DNA from: Flavobacteriaceae bacterium
GTDB lineage: Bacteria > Bacteroidota > Bacteroidia > Flavobacteriales > Flavobacteriaceae
Direction: 5' to 3'
Assembly: GCA_947491985.1 (NCBI GenBank)
Contig: CANLLR010000003.1
Span: 62,001 to 126,000 of the forward strand
Length of the DNA stretch: 64,000 bases
Part shown: in pieces, positions 53,227 to 59,917 of the stretch
Layout: each line of letters opens with the position of its first letter
Position numbering within the stretch: the stretch's first letter is position 1
Program-made: the position numbers and the translations under genes
The notes under the pieces: model-generated
What the model was told of the DNA's origin: nothing
The model's input: the letters and a program-made list of their open reading frames with translations, nothing else
The model's database searches: none

Positions 53227-53754
53227 ATGAAGGAAGAACAAGTAATTTTAGTCAACAAAAACGACGAGGCAATAGGCGTGATGAACAAGTTAGAAGCCCA
53301 TGAAAAGGCTGTCTTGCATCGTGCTTTTTCTGTTTTTGTTTTGAATGATAGCAACGAAGTAATGTTGCAACAACGGGCTCATCATAAATACCATTCGCCT
53401 TTGTTGTGGACCAATACATGTTGTAGTCATCAACGAGTTGGTGAAACAAATATTGAAGCAGGAAAGCGTCGTTTGTATGAAGAAATGGGTTTCAAAACAG
53501 AACTCAAAGAACTGTTTCATTTTATCTATAAAGCGCCATTTGATAACGGTTTGACCGAACATGAACTCGACCATGTGATGATTGGGTATTACAATAAAAA
53601 TCCGGCTATCAACTACGAAGAAGTAGAAAGTTGGAAATGGATGAAAATTGAAGACATCAAAGTCGATATGTCTGAAAATCCCAATCTGTATACAGTTTGG
53701 TTCAAAATTATTTTTGACGAATTTTATCATTATTTGGAAGATCATAAGATTTAA
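53227..53754 (+). CDS. idi: Isopentenyl-diphosphate delta-isomerase, type I
   Basis: The 175-residue Nudix-fold enzyme has the catalytic Cys region LLWTNTCCSHQRVGE (59-73), the Nudix-like GKRRLYEEMGF (79-89) and an acidic stretch (ELDHVMIGYY). It interconverts IPP and DMAPP for isoprenoid synthesis; type I idi fits a mevalonate-pathway bacterium. Gln69 follows the usual CCSH where Pro is common. A 6-pyruvoyl tetrahydropterin synthase-type gene follows 33 bases later. Confidence 0.94.
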   Translation: MKEEQVILVNKNDEAIGVMNKLEAHEKAVLHRAFSVFVLNDSNEVMLQQRAHHKYHSPLLWTNTCCSHQRVGETNIEAGKRRLYEEMGFKTELKELFHFIYKAPFDNGLTEHELDHVMIGYYNKNPAINYEEVESWKWMKIEDIKVDMSENPNLYTVWFKIIFDEFYHYLEDHKI

Positions 53755-53787
53755 TTATTCACAAACGACACATAGAAAATAAAAAGT

Positions 53788-54198
53788 ATGAAAGTTACCG
53801 TATCACGAAAAGCTCATTTTAACGCCGCGCATCGATTGTACCGAAAAGATTGGACGATGAAGCAAAACGACGCTGTTTTTGGCAAGTGCAACAATCCCAA
53901 TTTTCACGGTCACAATTACGATTTGATTGTTTCTGTTACAGGAGAAATTGATGCCGAAACGGGTTTTGTTATCGATGTTAAAATTCTATCGGATTTAATC
54001 AAAGAACATATTGAAAACGCTTTCGATCATAAAAACTTAAATTTAGACGTTGCTGATTTTGCTAATTTGAATCCGACTGCCGAAAATATAGCGGTAGTAA
54101 TCTGGAATAAACTCCGAAATCACATTGATACCAATAAAGATTTGGAAGTCATTTTGTACGAAACACCTCGAAATTTTGTAACCTACAGAGGAAATTAG
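53788..54198 (+). CDS. queD: 6-carboxy-tetrahydropterin synthase / 6-pyruvoyl-tetrahydropterin synthase family
   Basis: The 136-residue protein has zinc ligands His15, His40 and His42 (FNAAHRL; NFHGHNY), catalytic Cys34 (GKCNNPNFHGH; C-x5-HGH) and the C-terminal LYETPRNFVTY Glu. The short family member with this Cys is usually QueD of queuosine synthesis, but pterin synthase activity cannot be excluded. No other queuosine genes are close. Confidence 0.86.
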   Translation: MKVTVSRKAHFNAAHRLYRKDWTMKQNDAVFGKCNNPNFHGHNYDLIVSVTGEIDAETGFVIDVKILSDLIKEHIENAFDHKNLNLDVADFANLNPTAENIAVVIWNKLRNHIDTNKDLEVILYETPRNFVTYRGN

Positions 54199-54222
54199 TT
54201 CACAAACATAGATTTCATAGAA

Positions 54223-54276
54223 AAGTCTAAAAGAACTAATAAGTCTAATAATCCAACAAGTCTAAAAATCCAACAA
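54223..54276 (+). repeat. Short interspersed direct repeats upstream of the PrxQ gene
   Basis: AAGTCTAA recurs at 54223, 54241 and 54258, and ATCCAACAA at 54251 and 54268, giving a period of 17-18 bases. The array runs up to the ATG of the next gene. Confidence 0.8.
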
Positions 54277-54723
54277 ATGAAAGTAGGCGATAAGGCACCT
54301 CAATTTACAGCCAAAGACACCAACGGAAACCTTTTTGAAAGTCAACATGCAATTGGTAAAAAGGCAGTTGTGATTTATTTTTATCCAAAAGACGAAACCC
54401 GAGTGTGTACAGAACAAGCATGCAGTTTTCGCGACAATTACCAACAATTTAAAGATTTGGGAGCAGAAGTAATTGGAATAAGTTCTGATTCAGTGCAATC
54501 CCATATAAGGTTTAAAAGCAAATACCAACTGCCTTTTATTTTACTTTCTGATTCGGATAAGAAAATTAGAAAACTGTTTGGTGTTGAAAACAGCTTGTTT
54601 ATAATTCCAGGTCGTGAAACTTTTGTTATTGATAAAAACGGAATAATACAACTTATTTTTAATAGCATGTTAGGAGAAATTCATATTAGTAAAGCGTTAA
54701 AAGCACTCAAAAATCTTGACTAA
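54277..54723 (+). CDS. bcp: Thiol peroxidase PrxQ/Bcp
   Basis: The 148-residue peroxiredoxin has peroxidatic Cys44 and resolving Cys49 in VCTEQACSFRD (43-53), preceded by VVIYFYPKDETR, the normal PrxQ/BCP pattern with both cysteines in one helix. It reduces peroxides using thioredoxin. It is preceded by short direct repeats; no good -7 box was found. The next gene, manA, starts 30 bases later. Confidence 0.93.
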   Translation: MKVGDKAPQFTAKDTNGNLFESQHAIGKKAVVIYFYPKDETRVCTEQACSFRDNYQQFKDLGAEVIGISSDSVQSHIRFKSKYQLPFILLSDSDKKIRKLFGVENSLFIIPGRETFVIDKNGIIQLIFNSMLGEIHISKALKALKNLD

Positions 54724-54734
54724 TTTTCTTTTAG

Positions 54735-54742
54735 TATCTTCG
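54735..54742 (+). promoter_or_regulatory. Possible promoter -7 box (TAtcTTCG) for manA
   Basis: TATCTTCG differs from the TAnnTTTG consensus at one base and lies 17 bases before the manA ATG. Confidence 0.35.
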
Positions 54743-54753
54743 CACTTTAATTA

Positions 54754-55722
54754 ATGAAAATGAACTTATATCCTTTACAATTTGAATCCATTTTAAAAGA
54801 GCGCATTTGGGGAGGAACCAAGTTCAAAACCTTTTTAAACAAACCCATAACATCTGAAATTACAGGCGAAAGCTGGGAGATTTCCACAGTTGAAAATGAT
54901 GTCAGTGTTATTTCAAATGGTTTTTTTAAAGGAAAATTACTGACCGATTTAATCGATCAATTTCCTGAAGCTGTTTTAGGAAAAAAGGTTCACCAGCAAT
55001 TTGACAATCAATTCCCGCTGTTGTTTAAGTATTTAGATGCGCAACTCGATTTGTCGGTGCAAGTCCACCCAAATGATTCGCTCGCCAAAGAACGTCACAA
55101 TTCGTTTGGTAAGACTGAAATGTGGTATGTAATGCAGGCCGATGCTGAGGCGAGATTGTTGATTGGTTTTAAAGAAAATTCTTCTGCAAAACAATATATA
55201 GAAAGCGTAGCTTCTAAAACATTTGTATCGCTTTTAGATGCTAAAAAAGTCAAAAAAGGAGACGCTTTTTTGTTGGAAACAGGAACAGTTCATGCCATTG
55301 GTGCAGGAACTCTAATTGCCGAAATACAGCAAACTTCTGATATCACGTATCGCATTTACGATTTTGATCGAGTTGACGCTAATGGAAAAAAACGAGAATT
55401 ACACGTTGATTTAGCTGTGGATGCTATTAATTACAATGAGGTGGATACGGAACGCGATTATCAAAAAGTTCACAATACGTCCAATGAAATTGTCAATTGC
55501 CGCTATTTTACAACGAATTTCATTCCGCTTGACGGTAGTATGGATGTTCATAAAAACGGCGATTCGTTTTCGGTATACATGTGTGTGAATGGCAATTTTG
55601 TATTGAAATATGATTCCAATGTATATCAATATACTCTTGGTGATACGGTTTTGATTCCAGCTCAAATAACTTCTTTCGAACTAATTGGAAAAGCGTCTCT
55701 ATTAGAAATTTACATTTCATAG
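54754..55722 (+). CDS. manA: Class I mannose-6-phosphate isomerase
   Basis: The 322-residue protein has zinc-site motifs QVHPND (103-108), KTEMWY (120-125) and GTVHAIGAGTLIAEIQQ (about 176-192), as in short bacterial class I phosphomannose isomerases. It interconverts fructose-6-phosphate and mannose-6-phosphate, feeding GDP-sugar synthesis, which could supply the polysaccharide locus. ATG at 54754 is followed by another ATG at 54760; either may be used. Confidence 0.93.
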   Translation: MKMNLYPLQFESILKERIWGGTKFKTFLNKPITSEITGESWEISTVENDVSVISNGFFKGKLLTDLIDQFPEAVLGKKVHQQFDNQFPLLFKYLDAQLDLSVQVHPNDSLAKERHNSFGKTEMWYVMQADAEARLLIGFKENSSAKQYIESVASKTFVSLLDAKKVKKGDAFLLETGTVHAIGAGTLIAEIQQTSDITYRIYDFDRVDANGKKRELHVDLAVDAINYNEVDTERDYQKVHNTSNEIVNCRYFTTNFIPLDGSMDVHKNGDSFSVYMCVNGNFVLKYDSNVYQYTLGDTVLIPAQITSFELIGKASLLEIYIS

Positions 55723-55744
55723 TCTATAATCTAAAGATTATATG

Positions 55745-55752
55745 TAGTTTTG
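55745..55752 (+). promoter_or_regulatory. Promoter -7 box (TAgtTTTG) for the 88-residue protein
   Basis: TAGTTTTG lies 26 bases before the ATG at 55778. Confidence 0.5.
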
Positions 55753-55777
55753 CACCAAATTTTAAAAATAAATAGAA

Positions 55778-56044
55778 ATGGCAAATGTTAAGAATTTAAA
55801 AAAAGACATCAATTACGTATTAGGTGATATTATTGAAGCAGTTTATCTTTATGAATTGACCACAACAGGAAAGCCAACAGACGCTTCAAATGCAGTTATT
55901 GACGAGGCAATTGTAACTTTTGATGCTTTAATCACTAAAGTAAATGCTAAAAAAGTAGAAAATAAGAAAGCACATTTTAAACAAATTAATGTAGAATTAG
56001 AACAAGCTGCGAATCAGTTGGTTGCTAAAATTAACGCATTATAA
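55778..56044 (+). CDS. Small helical conserved protein of unknown function
   Basis: The 88-residue protein is mostly helical, acidic-basic mixed (LKKDINYVLGDIIEAVYLYEL, then KVENKKAHFKQINVELEQAANQL). It has no signal peptide. Coding is supported by its own promoter box, a start well placed after it, and a good codon pattern. It looks family-conserved but no domain was recognised. It lies just upstream of the tRNA-Thr promoter. Confidence 0.75.
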   Translation: MANVKNLKKDINYVLGDIIEAVYLYELTTTGKPTDASNAVIDEAIVTFDALITKVNAKKVENKKAHFKQINVELEQAANQLVAKINAL

Positions 56045-56077
56045 TTCAAAATAGTTGTAAAAAAAGTGCCAAATATT

Positions 56078-56107
56078 TTGGAGAATTAATTTTCGCTACT
56101 ATATTTG
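56078..56107 (+). promoter_or_regulatory. Promoter (TTG-N19-TAtaTTTG) for tRNA-Thr
   Basis: TTG at 56078-56080 and TATATTTG at 56100-56107 are separated by 19 bases, matching the Bacteroidota consensus very well. The mature tRNA begins 16 bases after the box. Confidence 0.8.
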
Positions 56108-56122
56108 CAATCGAATTAAGTC

Positions 56123-56196
56123 GCCAGCGTAGCTCAGTTGGCTAGAGCAGCTGATTTGTAATCAGCAGGTCGTGGGTTCGAGTCCCTCCGCCGGCT
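56123..56196 (+). tRNA. tRNA-Thr (anticodon TGT)
   Basis: A 74-base cloverleaf begins GCCAGCG and ends CGCCGGC plus discriminator T. The D arm is GCTCAGTTGGCTAGAGC, the anticodon arm GCTGATTTGTAATCAGC with TGT, and the T arm contains GGGTTCGAGTCCC. No CCA is encoded. Position 4 of the acceptor stem is A opposite C (A4-C69), while all other acceptor pairs are intact; one T-T opposition is also seen at the second pair of the T stem. The gene has its own promoter and a terminator directly downstream. Confidence 0.95.
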
Positions 56197-56208
56197 CAAT
56201 TTGGAAAG

Positions 56209-56242
56209 AAACCGTAAGTACTGGTACTTGCGGTTTTTTGTT
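56209..56242 (+). terminator. Rho-independent terminator after tRNA-Thr
   Basis: AAACCG-T-AAGTAC (56209-56221) pairs with GTACTT-G-CGGTTT, followed by a T-run. Confidence 0.88.
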
Positions 56243-56271
56243 TTTAAGATGTAGCCGTATTTAATTCGCAC

Positions 56272-56300
56272 AAAAAACCGTCGACTGGTTACGGTTTCTT
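56272..56300 (-). terminator. Terminator for the DUF4369 lipoprotein gene
   Basis: On the minus strand AAACCGT pairs with ACGGTTT (loop AACCAGTCG) and is followed by a T-run. It sits 15 bases after the stop at 56315. It shares the ACCG/CGGT stem with the tRNA terminator on the opposite side. Confidence 0.75.
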
Positions 56301-56314
56301 GTTTTTGATACAAT

Positions 56315-57028
56315 CTATTTTTCTAATTGTTGTCTTTCTGCAAGCAGCGCTGTAAGTTTTTTTCCGTAAATCGATTGGACAACTTTTGGTGTCATCGATT
56401 TTTGTATTGTATCCAAGTACTTTAAATTAATATCTGCTATTTCGGCTAATGCCAAATACGGCGCTACTTCGTAATCGGAATGATTGACAGCAAAATTGGT
56501 AGTGTACAAGTATTTACTTTTTTTAACGCTTTTTTGTTGGTCCTCTATAGCTAATACTTCCGAATTTTTACCTGCTTTTAGCGCGTCAAATTTTTTCTTA
56601 ATGAGTGCTAAATCCTTATCTACATATCTTGTCGCGATTTTTTTGTATTCATCATACAATTCTTGGTTTTTGGATCCTGTAATTTTGCAATCGGAAGTAA
56701 AAAAATCGAGTGAGGTTTCGATATGAATTTTTCCTTTTTCAGCAAAAAATGCCAAGTTATTGTCCAATGAATTGGAAACACCTCGATCTAAAAATAAATA
56801 ATACATTTCAGGAGAATCAATATTCATTTCGCTGGTAAAGTGTGAATCGCCATTGACCACTATGGTGTCTAGCGGAACCAAAACGGTGTCTTGAAATTTT
56901 TGAATGTAAAGTGTGCCTTTTTTAAACCCTTTTATATGACCGGTAATTTGTAAATTTTTATCCGATTTCTTTTCTGAACAAGCACTTAGAATGAGTAACG
57001 ATAGTAGTGCAATACCTATTTTTTGCAT
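56315..57028 (-). CDS. DUF4369-domain lipoprotein
   Basis: The 237-residue protein has a lipoprotein signal (LSAC, Cys17) followed by LQITGHIKGFKKGTLYIQKFQDTVLVPLDTI, the DUF4369 beta domain common at the N-terminus of Bacteroidota thioredoxin-like lipoproteins. Here the thioredoxin domain is absent and the C-terminal half (about 120-237) is helical and Lys-rich. It stands alone. Function unknown; a periplasmic binding role is possible. Confidence 0.8.
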   Translation of the reverse strand: MQKIGIALLSLLILSACSEKKSDKNLQITGHIKGFKKGTLYIQKFQDTVLVPLDTIVVNGDSHFTSEMNIDSPEMYYLFLDRGVSNSLDNNLAFFAEKGKIHIETSLDFFTSDCKITGSKNQELYDEYKKIATRYVDKDLALIKKKFDALKAGKNSEVLAIEDQQKSVKKSKYLYTTNFAVNHSDYEVAPYLALAEIADINLKYLDTIQKSMTPKVVQSIYGKKLTALLAERQQLEK

Positions 57029-57087
57029 AATTTTTATGTTTAACGTTGTTTCGTTTGGTCGTTGTAACTTTGGATGTACAAAATAAT

Positions 57088-57125
57088 AAAAAAAATCCCC
57101 AATTTATACTATAAATTAGGGATTT
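57088..57125 (-). terminator. Terminator retained from the degenerate M61 gene
   Basis: On the minus strand AAATCCC-T-AATTTAT pairs with ATAAATT-G-GGGATTT, followed by a T-run. It lies just after the stop at 57145. Confidence 0.8.
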
Positions 57126-57144
57126 AAAAGGGTTAAATTCAAGT

Positions 57145-57303
57145 TTATCCTTTTAACCAAGCTTGTTTTAAATTCTCTTTACTTGTATCGGTTGTTATTA
57201 AACCATCTGATGTAACATAACTAATGGTGTACTTACCCGTTACTGTTTGTAATTTTCCATCGCGTTTAATTTTGGCAGTTATCATGTCACCTTCTTTCCA
57301 TTC
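57145..57303 (-). pseudogene. Remnant of an M61 (glycyl aminopeptidase-type) peptidase: C-terminal end
   Basis: On the minus strand the last 52 codons read LEWKEGDMITAKIKRDGKL... and end SKENLKQAWLKG, which matches the C-terminal PDZ end of flavobacterial M61 peptidases as I know the family (typical ending ...DDSKKALKEAWLKG). The upstream part of this 121-codon open frame is antisense to a different M61 segment, so the frame is a chimera and not a functional gene. The gene's terminator still follows. The catalytic HExxH region is missing. Confidence 0.65.
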
Positions 57304-57526
57304 TAAACCTGATTTCACATCTTTTAAAGTAGATGACATGGATATTTTGTTTAGTGTGTATTCGCCATATGGCAAGCATACTGCAAAATCACTTTCGGGC
57401 GATTTAGAAAAAATGATGCGTGCACAAAAAACATTTTTAGGTGTTGTAAATGGCAATAAAAAATACACGGTTTTATTGTACCTTTCCGATATGCGGAAGA
57501 ATGATGCCAAAGGATTTGGTGCTTTA
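57304..57526 (+). pseudogene. Remnant of an M61 peptidase: internal segment in inverted orientation
   Basis: On the plus strand the sequence reads SKPDFTSFKVDDMDILFSV..., then LEKMMRAQKTFLG, YTVLLYLSDMRKND and GFGAL, which corresponds to the region just before the catalytic site of M61 peptidases (family pattern KPDYTTF...GMEILIAVYSP...LEKMMKAQKNFLG...KGFGALEH). It breaks off after GAL, where the family continues EH. It is opposite in orientation to the C-terminal remnant it touches near 57300, so an inversion and deletions are needed to explain it. Confidence 0.65.
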
Positions 57527-57677
57527 GTTGTAAGGTTCTTTTAGTACATTATAAAAAAGAACAATTATTACACTCAGATCGAGTTAATAAATGAAATCAA
57601 ATTACAGTTTGAAGGTTTTAAATTCATTACATCAATTCATTAAAATTGCTGTAGAATCAAAAAAATGTGTTACGAAA

Positions 57678-57959
57678 TTATCGCTTGGAGATTTTATTGT
57701 GTGTAATTTGTCGTTGCAATTTGCATTTGAATCGGTCGATACCATTGATACGTAATTTGGCATGTTTGGTAGCTCGACCTTGAACGCGTTGTCGCCACAT
57801 TTTGAAACTCGACAATTTCATTTCGTTGCGCATGATTTCTATAACTTGTTGTTCCGAAATACCAAACTGAAATCGAATGGCTTCAAACGGTGTTCGGTCT
57901 TCCCATGCCATTTCGATAATTCTGTCAATTTGTATCTCAGAAAAAGTAGTTTTATTCAT
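57678..57959 (-). CDS. DUF2805 (TIGR03643) family protein, copy 1
   Basis: From ATG at 57959 the 93-residue protein begins MNKTTFSEIQIDRIIEMAWEDR, then TPFEAIRFQFGISEQQVIEIMRNEMKLSSFKMWRQRVQGR. The helix-turn-helix-like order and the SSFKMWRxRV ending are the DUF2805/TIGR03643 pattern. The C-terminal tail is basic, suggesting nucleic-acid binding. A paralogue lies 54 bases upstream across a terminator. Function is unknown. Confidence 0.82.
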   Translation of the reverse strand: MNKTTFSEIQIDRIIEMAWEDRTPFEAIRFQFGISEQQVIEIMRNEMKLSSFKMWRQRVQGRATKHAKLRINGIDRFKCKLQRQITHNKISKR

Positions 57960-57984
57960 GATGTAAAGTTCAGTATAAAACAAA

Positions 57985-58009
57985 AAAACTCTTGTTGAAC
58001 AAGAGTTAA
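57985..58009 (-). terminator. Terminator between the two DUF2805 genes
   Basis: AACTCTTGTT (57987-57996) and AACAAGAGTT (57998-58007) form a perfect 10-bp stem, followed by a T-run on the minus strand. It terminates copy 2, so copy 1 probably has its own promoter. Confidence 0.85.
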
Positions 58010-58012
58010 AGT

Positions 58013-58288
58013 TTAATCAAATTTATTTTTTATGTAGTATTTACCTTCTAAATCATCATCAAAATCATCAACCATCGGTTTTGGTTTTGGCTTGCTGCCC
58101 ATGACTTTTTTCTTCCACATTTCAAAGTTATCTTTGGATAAGCGTTTTCGCATTATTTCGGTTACTTCATTTTCGGTAATGCCAAATTCTTCTTTTAAAA
58201 CTTCAAACGGTTTTTTCTCTTCTTGAGCCATGCTGACAACACGTTCTATTTGTTCGTTGTCAAGTTCTACTCTTTTACTTTTTTTCAT
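58013..58288 (-). CDS. DUF2805 (TIGR03643) family protein, copy 2
   Basis: The 91-residue protein reads LDNEQIERVVSMAQEEKKPFEVLKEEFGITENEVTEIMRKRLSKDNFEMWKKKVMG, aligning end to end with copy 1 (same I-x-R-x-x-x-MA, PFE, FGI, EIMR and F-x-MW-x-x-x-V). Its tail is different: Lys/Pro-rich then very acidic (DDFDDDLEG). The pair is an old tandem duplication with diverged tails. A role in DNA or RNA binding is only inferred from the helix pattern. Confidence 0.82.
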   Translation of the reverse strand: MKKSKRVELDNEQIERVVSMAQEEKKPFEVLKEEFGITENEVTEIMRKRLSKDNFEMWKKKVMGSKPKPKPMVDDFDDDLEGKYYIKNKFD

Positions 58289-58350
58289 TAGTTGCGAAGT
58301 ACAGTTACTATTATTTTTTGTTATTCGATTTCAATATCAATATTAAGAAA

Positions 58351-58377
58351 AAAAATAATCACTTTTTAAAAAGTGAG
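58351..58377 (-). terminator. Terminator of the fatty acid hydroxylase gene
   Basis: An 18-base perfect palindrome (TCACTTTTTAAAAAGTGA, 58359-58376) is followed on the minus strand by ATTATTTTTTTT. Confidence 0.8.
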
Positions 58378-58384
58378 CAGATTT

Positions 58385-59212
58385 TTATTCTTGTTGTGGA
58401 GATCGCGATTTTTGAAACGGAATTTTCAATAAATTAAGTAATCTGTTATTTTCAACTGCAAGCATATGTGTATCAACTCCGTAAATTATTTTTTCTCTTT
58501 CCAAATAAAAAAATGTGCCAAACAATCGGTCCCAAACTGAAAAAATATTACCGTAATTACTATCTGTGTATGGCAGTTTATAATGATGGTGAATTTTGTG
58601 CATATCGGGTGAAACAATAAAATAACTCAAGATAGCATCGAGTTTTTTAGGAAGACAAATATTGGCATGATTGAATTGCGAAAACACCACAGAGAACGAT
58701 TGGTACATAAAAACCATCCAAATTGGAGCTCCTACAAGCAAAACACCCAATGTAGTAAATAGAAAACGAAAGATACTTTCACCCGGATGATGGCGGTTTG
58801 CCGAAGTAGTATCTATCCATGTATCCGTGTGATGTACTAAATGAAAGCGCCATAAAAACTTTACTTTGTGCTCTATATAATGTGGTAAATAGGCGCCAAT
58901 CAAGTCAAGTAGTAAAAGTCCGATTAGCGTGTAAATATAAATATTCATCTTTGGTAGCCATTGTAAAATTCCAAAGTTATTTTGCAATACGAACTCGGCG
59001 GCTTGTAGCAAAATGAAAGCCAAAATAAAATTGATTACAATAGTGGTAAGCGTAAAAAAGATGTTAATCCTGGCGTGATGCCATTTGTTGTTCTTGAATT
59101 TAAAAAAAGGAAAGCTATTTTCAATCAACCAAAATAAAGTAATTCCACCAGAAATAATTAAAGCTCTGTCGCGAGAGGTAATGGTTTCAAAATAAACAAT
59201 TAGGGTTTCCAT
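58385..59212 (-). CDS. Sterol desaturase / fatty acid hydroxylase family membrane protein
   Basis: The 275-residue protein has four or so membrane segments and the di-iron His clusters of the family: HYIEH (about 111), HLVHHTD (about 123), HH near 140 and MHKIHHHYKLPYTD (about 202). It should hydroxylate or desaturate a lipid at the membrane; in flavobacteria similar proteins modify fatty acids or carotenoid-type lipids. A TAtaTTTG box lies upstream. The substrate is not predictable. Confidence 0.88.
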   Translation of the reverse strand: METLIVYFETITSRDRALIISGGITLFWLIENSFPFFKFKNNKWHHARINIFFTLTTIVINFILAFILLQAAEFVLQNNFGILQWLPKMNIYIYTLIGLLLLDLIGAYLPHYIEHKVKFLWRFHLVHHTDTWIDTTSANRHHPGESIFRFLFTTLGVLLVGAPIWMVFMYQSFSVVFSQFNHANICLPKKLDAILSYFIVSPDMHKIHHHYKLPYTDSNYGNIFSVWDRLFGTFFYLEREKIIYGVDTHMLAVENNRLLNLLKIPFQKSRSPQQE

Positions 59213-59228
59213 ACTGATGAATTTACAC

Positions 59229-59236
59229 CAAATATA
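59229..59236 (-). promoter_or_regulatory. Promoter -7 box (TAtaTTTG) for the fatty acid hydroxylase gene
   Basis: The minus strand reads TATATTTG, 17 bases before the ATG at 59212. Confidence 0.5.
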
Positions 59237-59245
59237 TAAAAATAA

Positions 59246-59848
59246 TTACTTAATTATTCGAAAGGTTAAGTTAATCCGCGGTGCTATTGGTATAGCTGTT
59301 TTTGCAATTTGATGTTTCCAAAAATGTTGCGTTTCACCTTTCATAACTAGCAAACTTCCGTGTTCTAAAATAATTTTTTGTTTAGCATCTTTAATTGAAT
59401 TGTGTTGCAAATGAAACGGTCTTTCGGCTCCAAAACTTACCGAAGCAATTGTGGGATTTCGACCTAGTTCTTTTTCGTTATCCGCATGCCAACCATTGCT
59501 GTCTTTACCATCACGGTACAAATTGAGTAAAACAGTGGTGAATTTTTCTTGGCAAATAGTTTCTACTTCATCTTTGATGTGCGTCAAAATGACATTCCAA
59601 GCGTTCGGTTGCATCACAATATTCGAATACGAATACGGTTTTCCTTCATTTCCAAACAAAGCTGTTAATCGCGGTTGTAAATGGTTTTTACCAAAAACGG
59701 TAATATTGTCTTGTTGCCATGGAATTTCGCTATATAATTTTTCAAACAACAAATTGGCTTTTACTTCATCAAACAATTTCGGATAATAGTCGACCGAAGC
59801 ATTAGGCAAATTAAAGGAAATTTTTTCAGATGGAAATAAAGATTTCAT
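59246..59848 (-). CDS. alkB: Alpha-ketoglutarate-dependent dioxygenase AlkB-like
   Basis: The 200-residue protein has the Fe(II) triad His121, Asp123 (WHADNE) and His175, with Arg191 and Arg197 in APRINLTFR binding 2-oxoglutarate. It is the short AlkB form, which repairs alkylated DNA or RNA. The start follows a TAttTTTG box by four bases, so the mRNA may be leaderless. The aqpZ terminator precedes it. Confidence 0.9.
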   Translation of the reverse strand: MKSLFPSEKISFNLPNASVDYYPKLFDEVKANLLFEKLYSEIPWQQDNITVFGKNHLQPRLTALFGNEGKPYSYSNIVMQPNAWNVILTHIKDEVETICQEKFTTVLLNLYRDGKDSNGWHADNEKELGRNPTIASVSFGAERPFHLQHNSIKDAKQKIILEHGSLLVMKGETQHFWKHQIAKTAIPIAPRINLTFRIIK

Positions 59849-59852
59849 TTTT

Positions 59853-59860
59853 CAAAAATA
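59853..59860 (-). promoter_or_regulatory. Promoter -7 box (TAttTTTG) for alkB, leaderless
   Basis: The minus strand reads TATTTTTG, AAAA, then ATG. The spacing of four bases equals that of 41616/41621 and 45146/45151. The box is embedded in the T-run of the aqpZ terminator. Confidence 0.55.
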
Positions 59861-59892
59861 AAAAAAAGCGATGAGTACTCGTCATCGCTTTT
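59861..59892 (-). terminator. Rho-independent terminator of aqpZ
   Basis: AAAAGCGATGA and TCATCGCTTTT pair across a 7-base loop, followed by TTTTTATTTTT on the minus strand. Confidence 0.88.
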
Positions 59893-59917
59893 GGAATTAT
59901 TATCGTTTGTTTAGGTT

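Noticed and set aside
53290..53745. 151-codon minus-strand frame opposite idi
   Set aside because: Phe/Ile/His-rich shadow; the plus-strand isomerase has all active-site motifs.
56123..56196. tRNA-Thr as an integration (att) site
   Set aside because: No integrase, phage genes or second copy of the tRNA 3' end were seen nearby; neighbours are ordinary chromosomal genes.
57145..57510. A 121-codon minus-strand frame as an intact hypothetical protein
   Set aside because: Only its C-terminal third matches a known family; the rest is antisense to an M61 peptidase segment on the plus strand. Best explained as a chimeric frame in a pseudogene.
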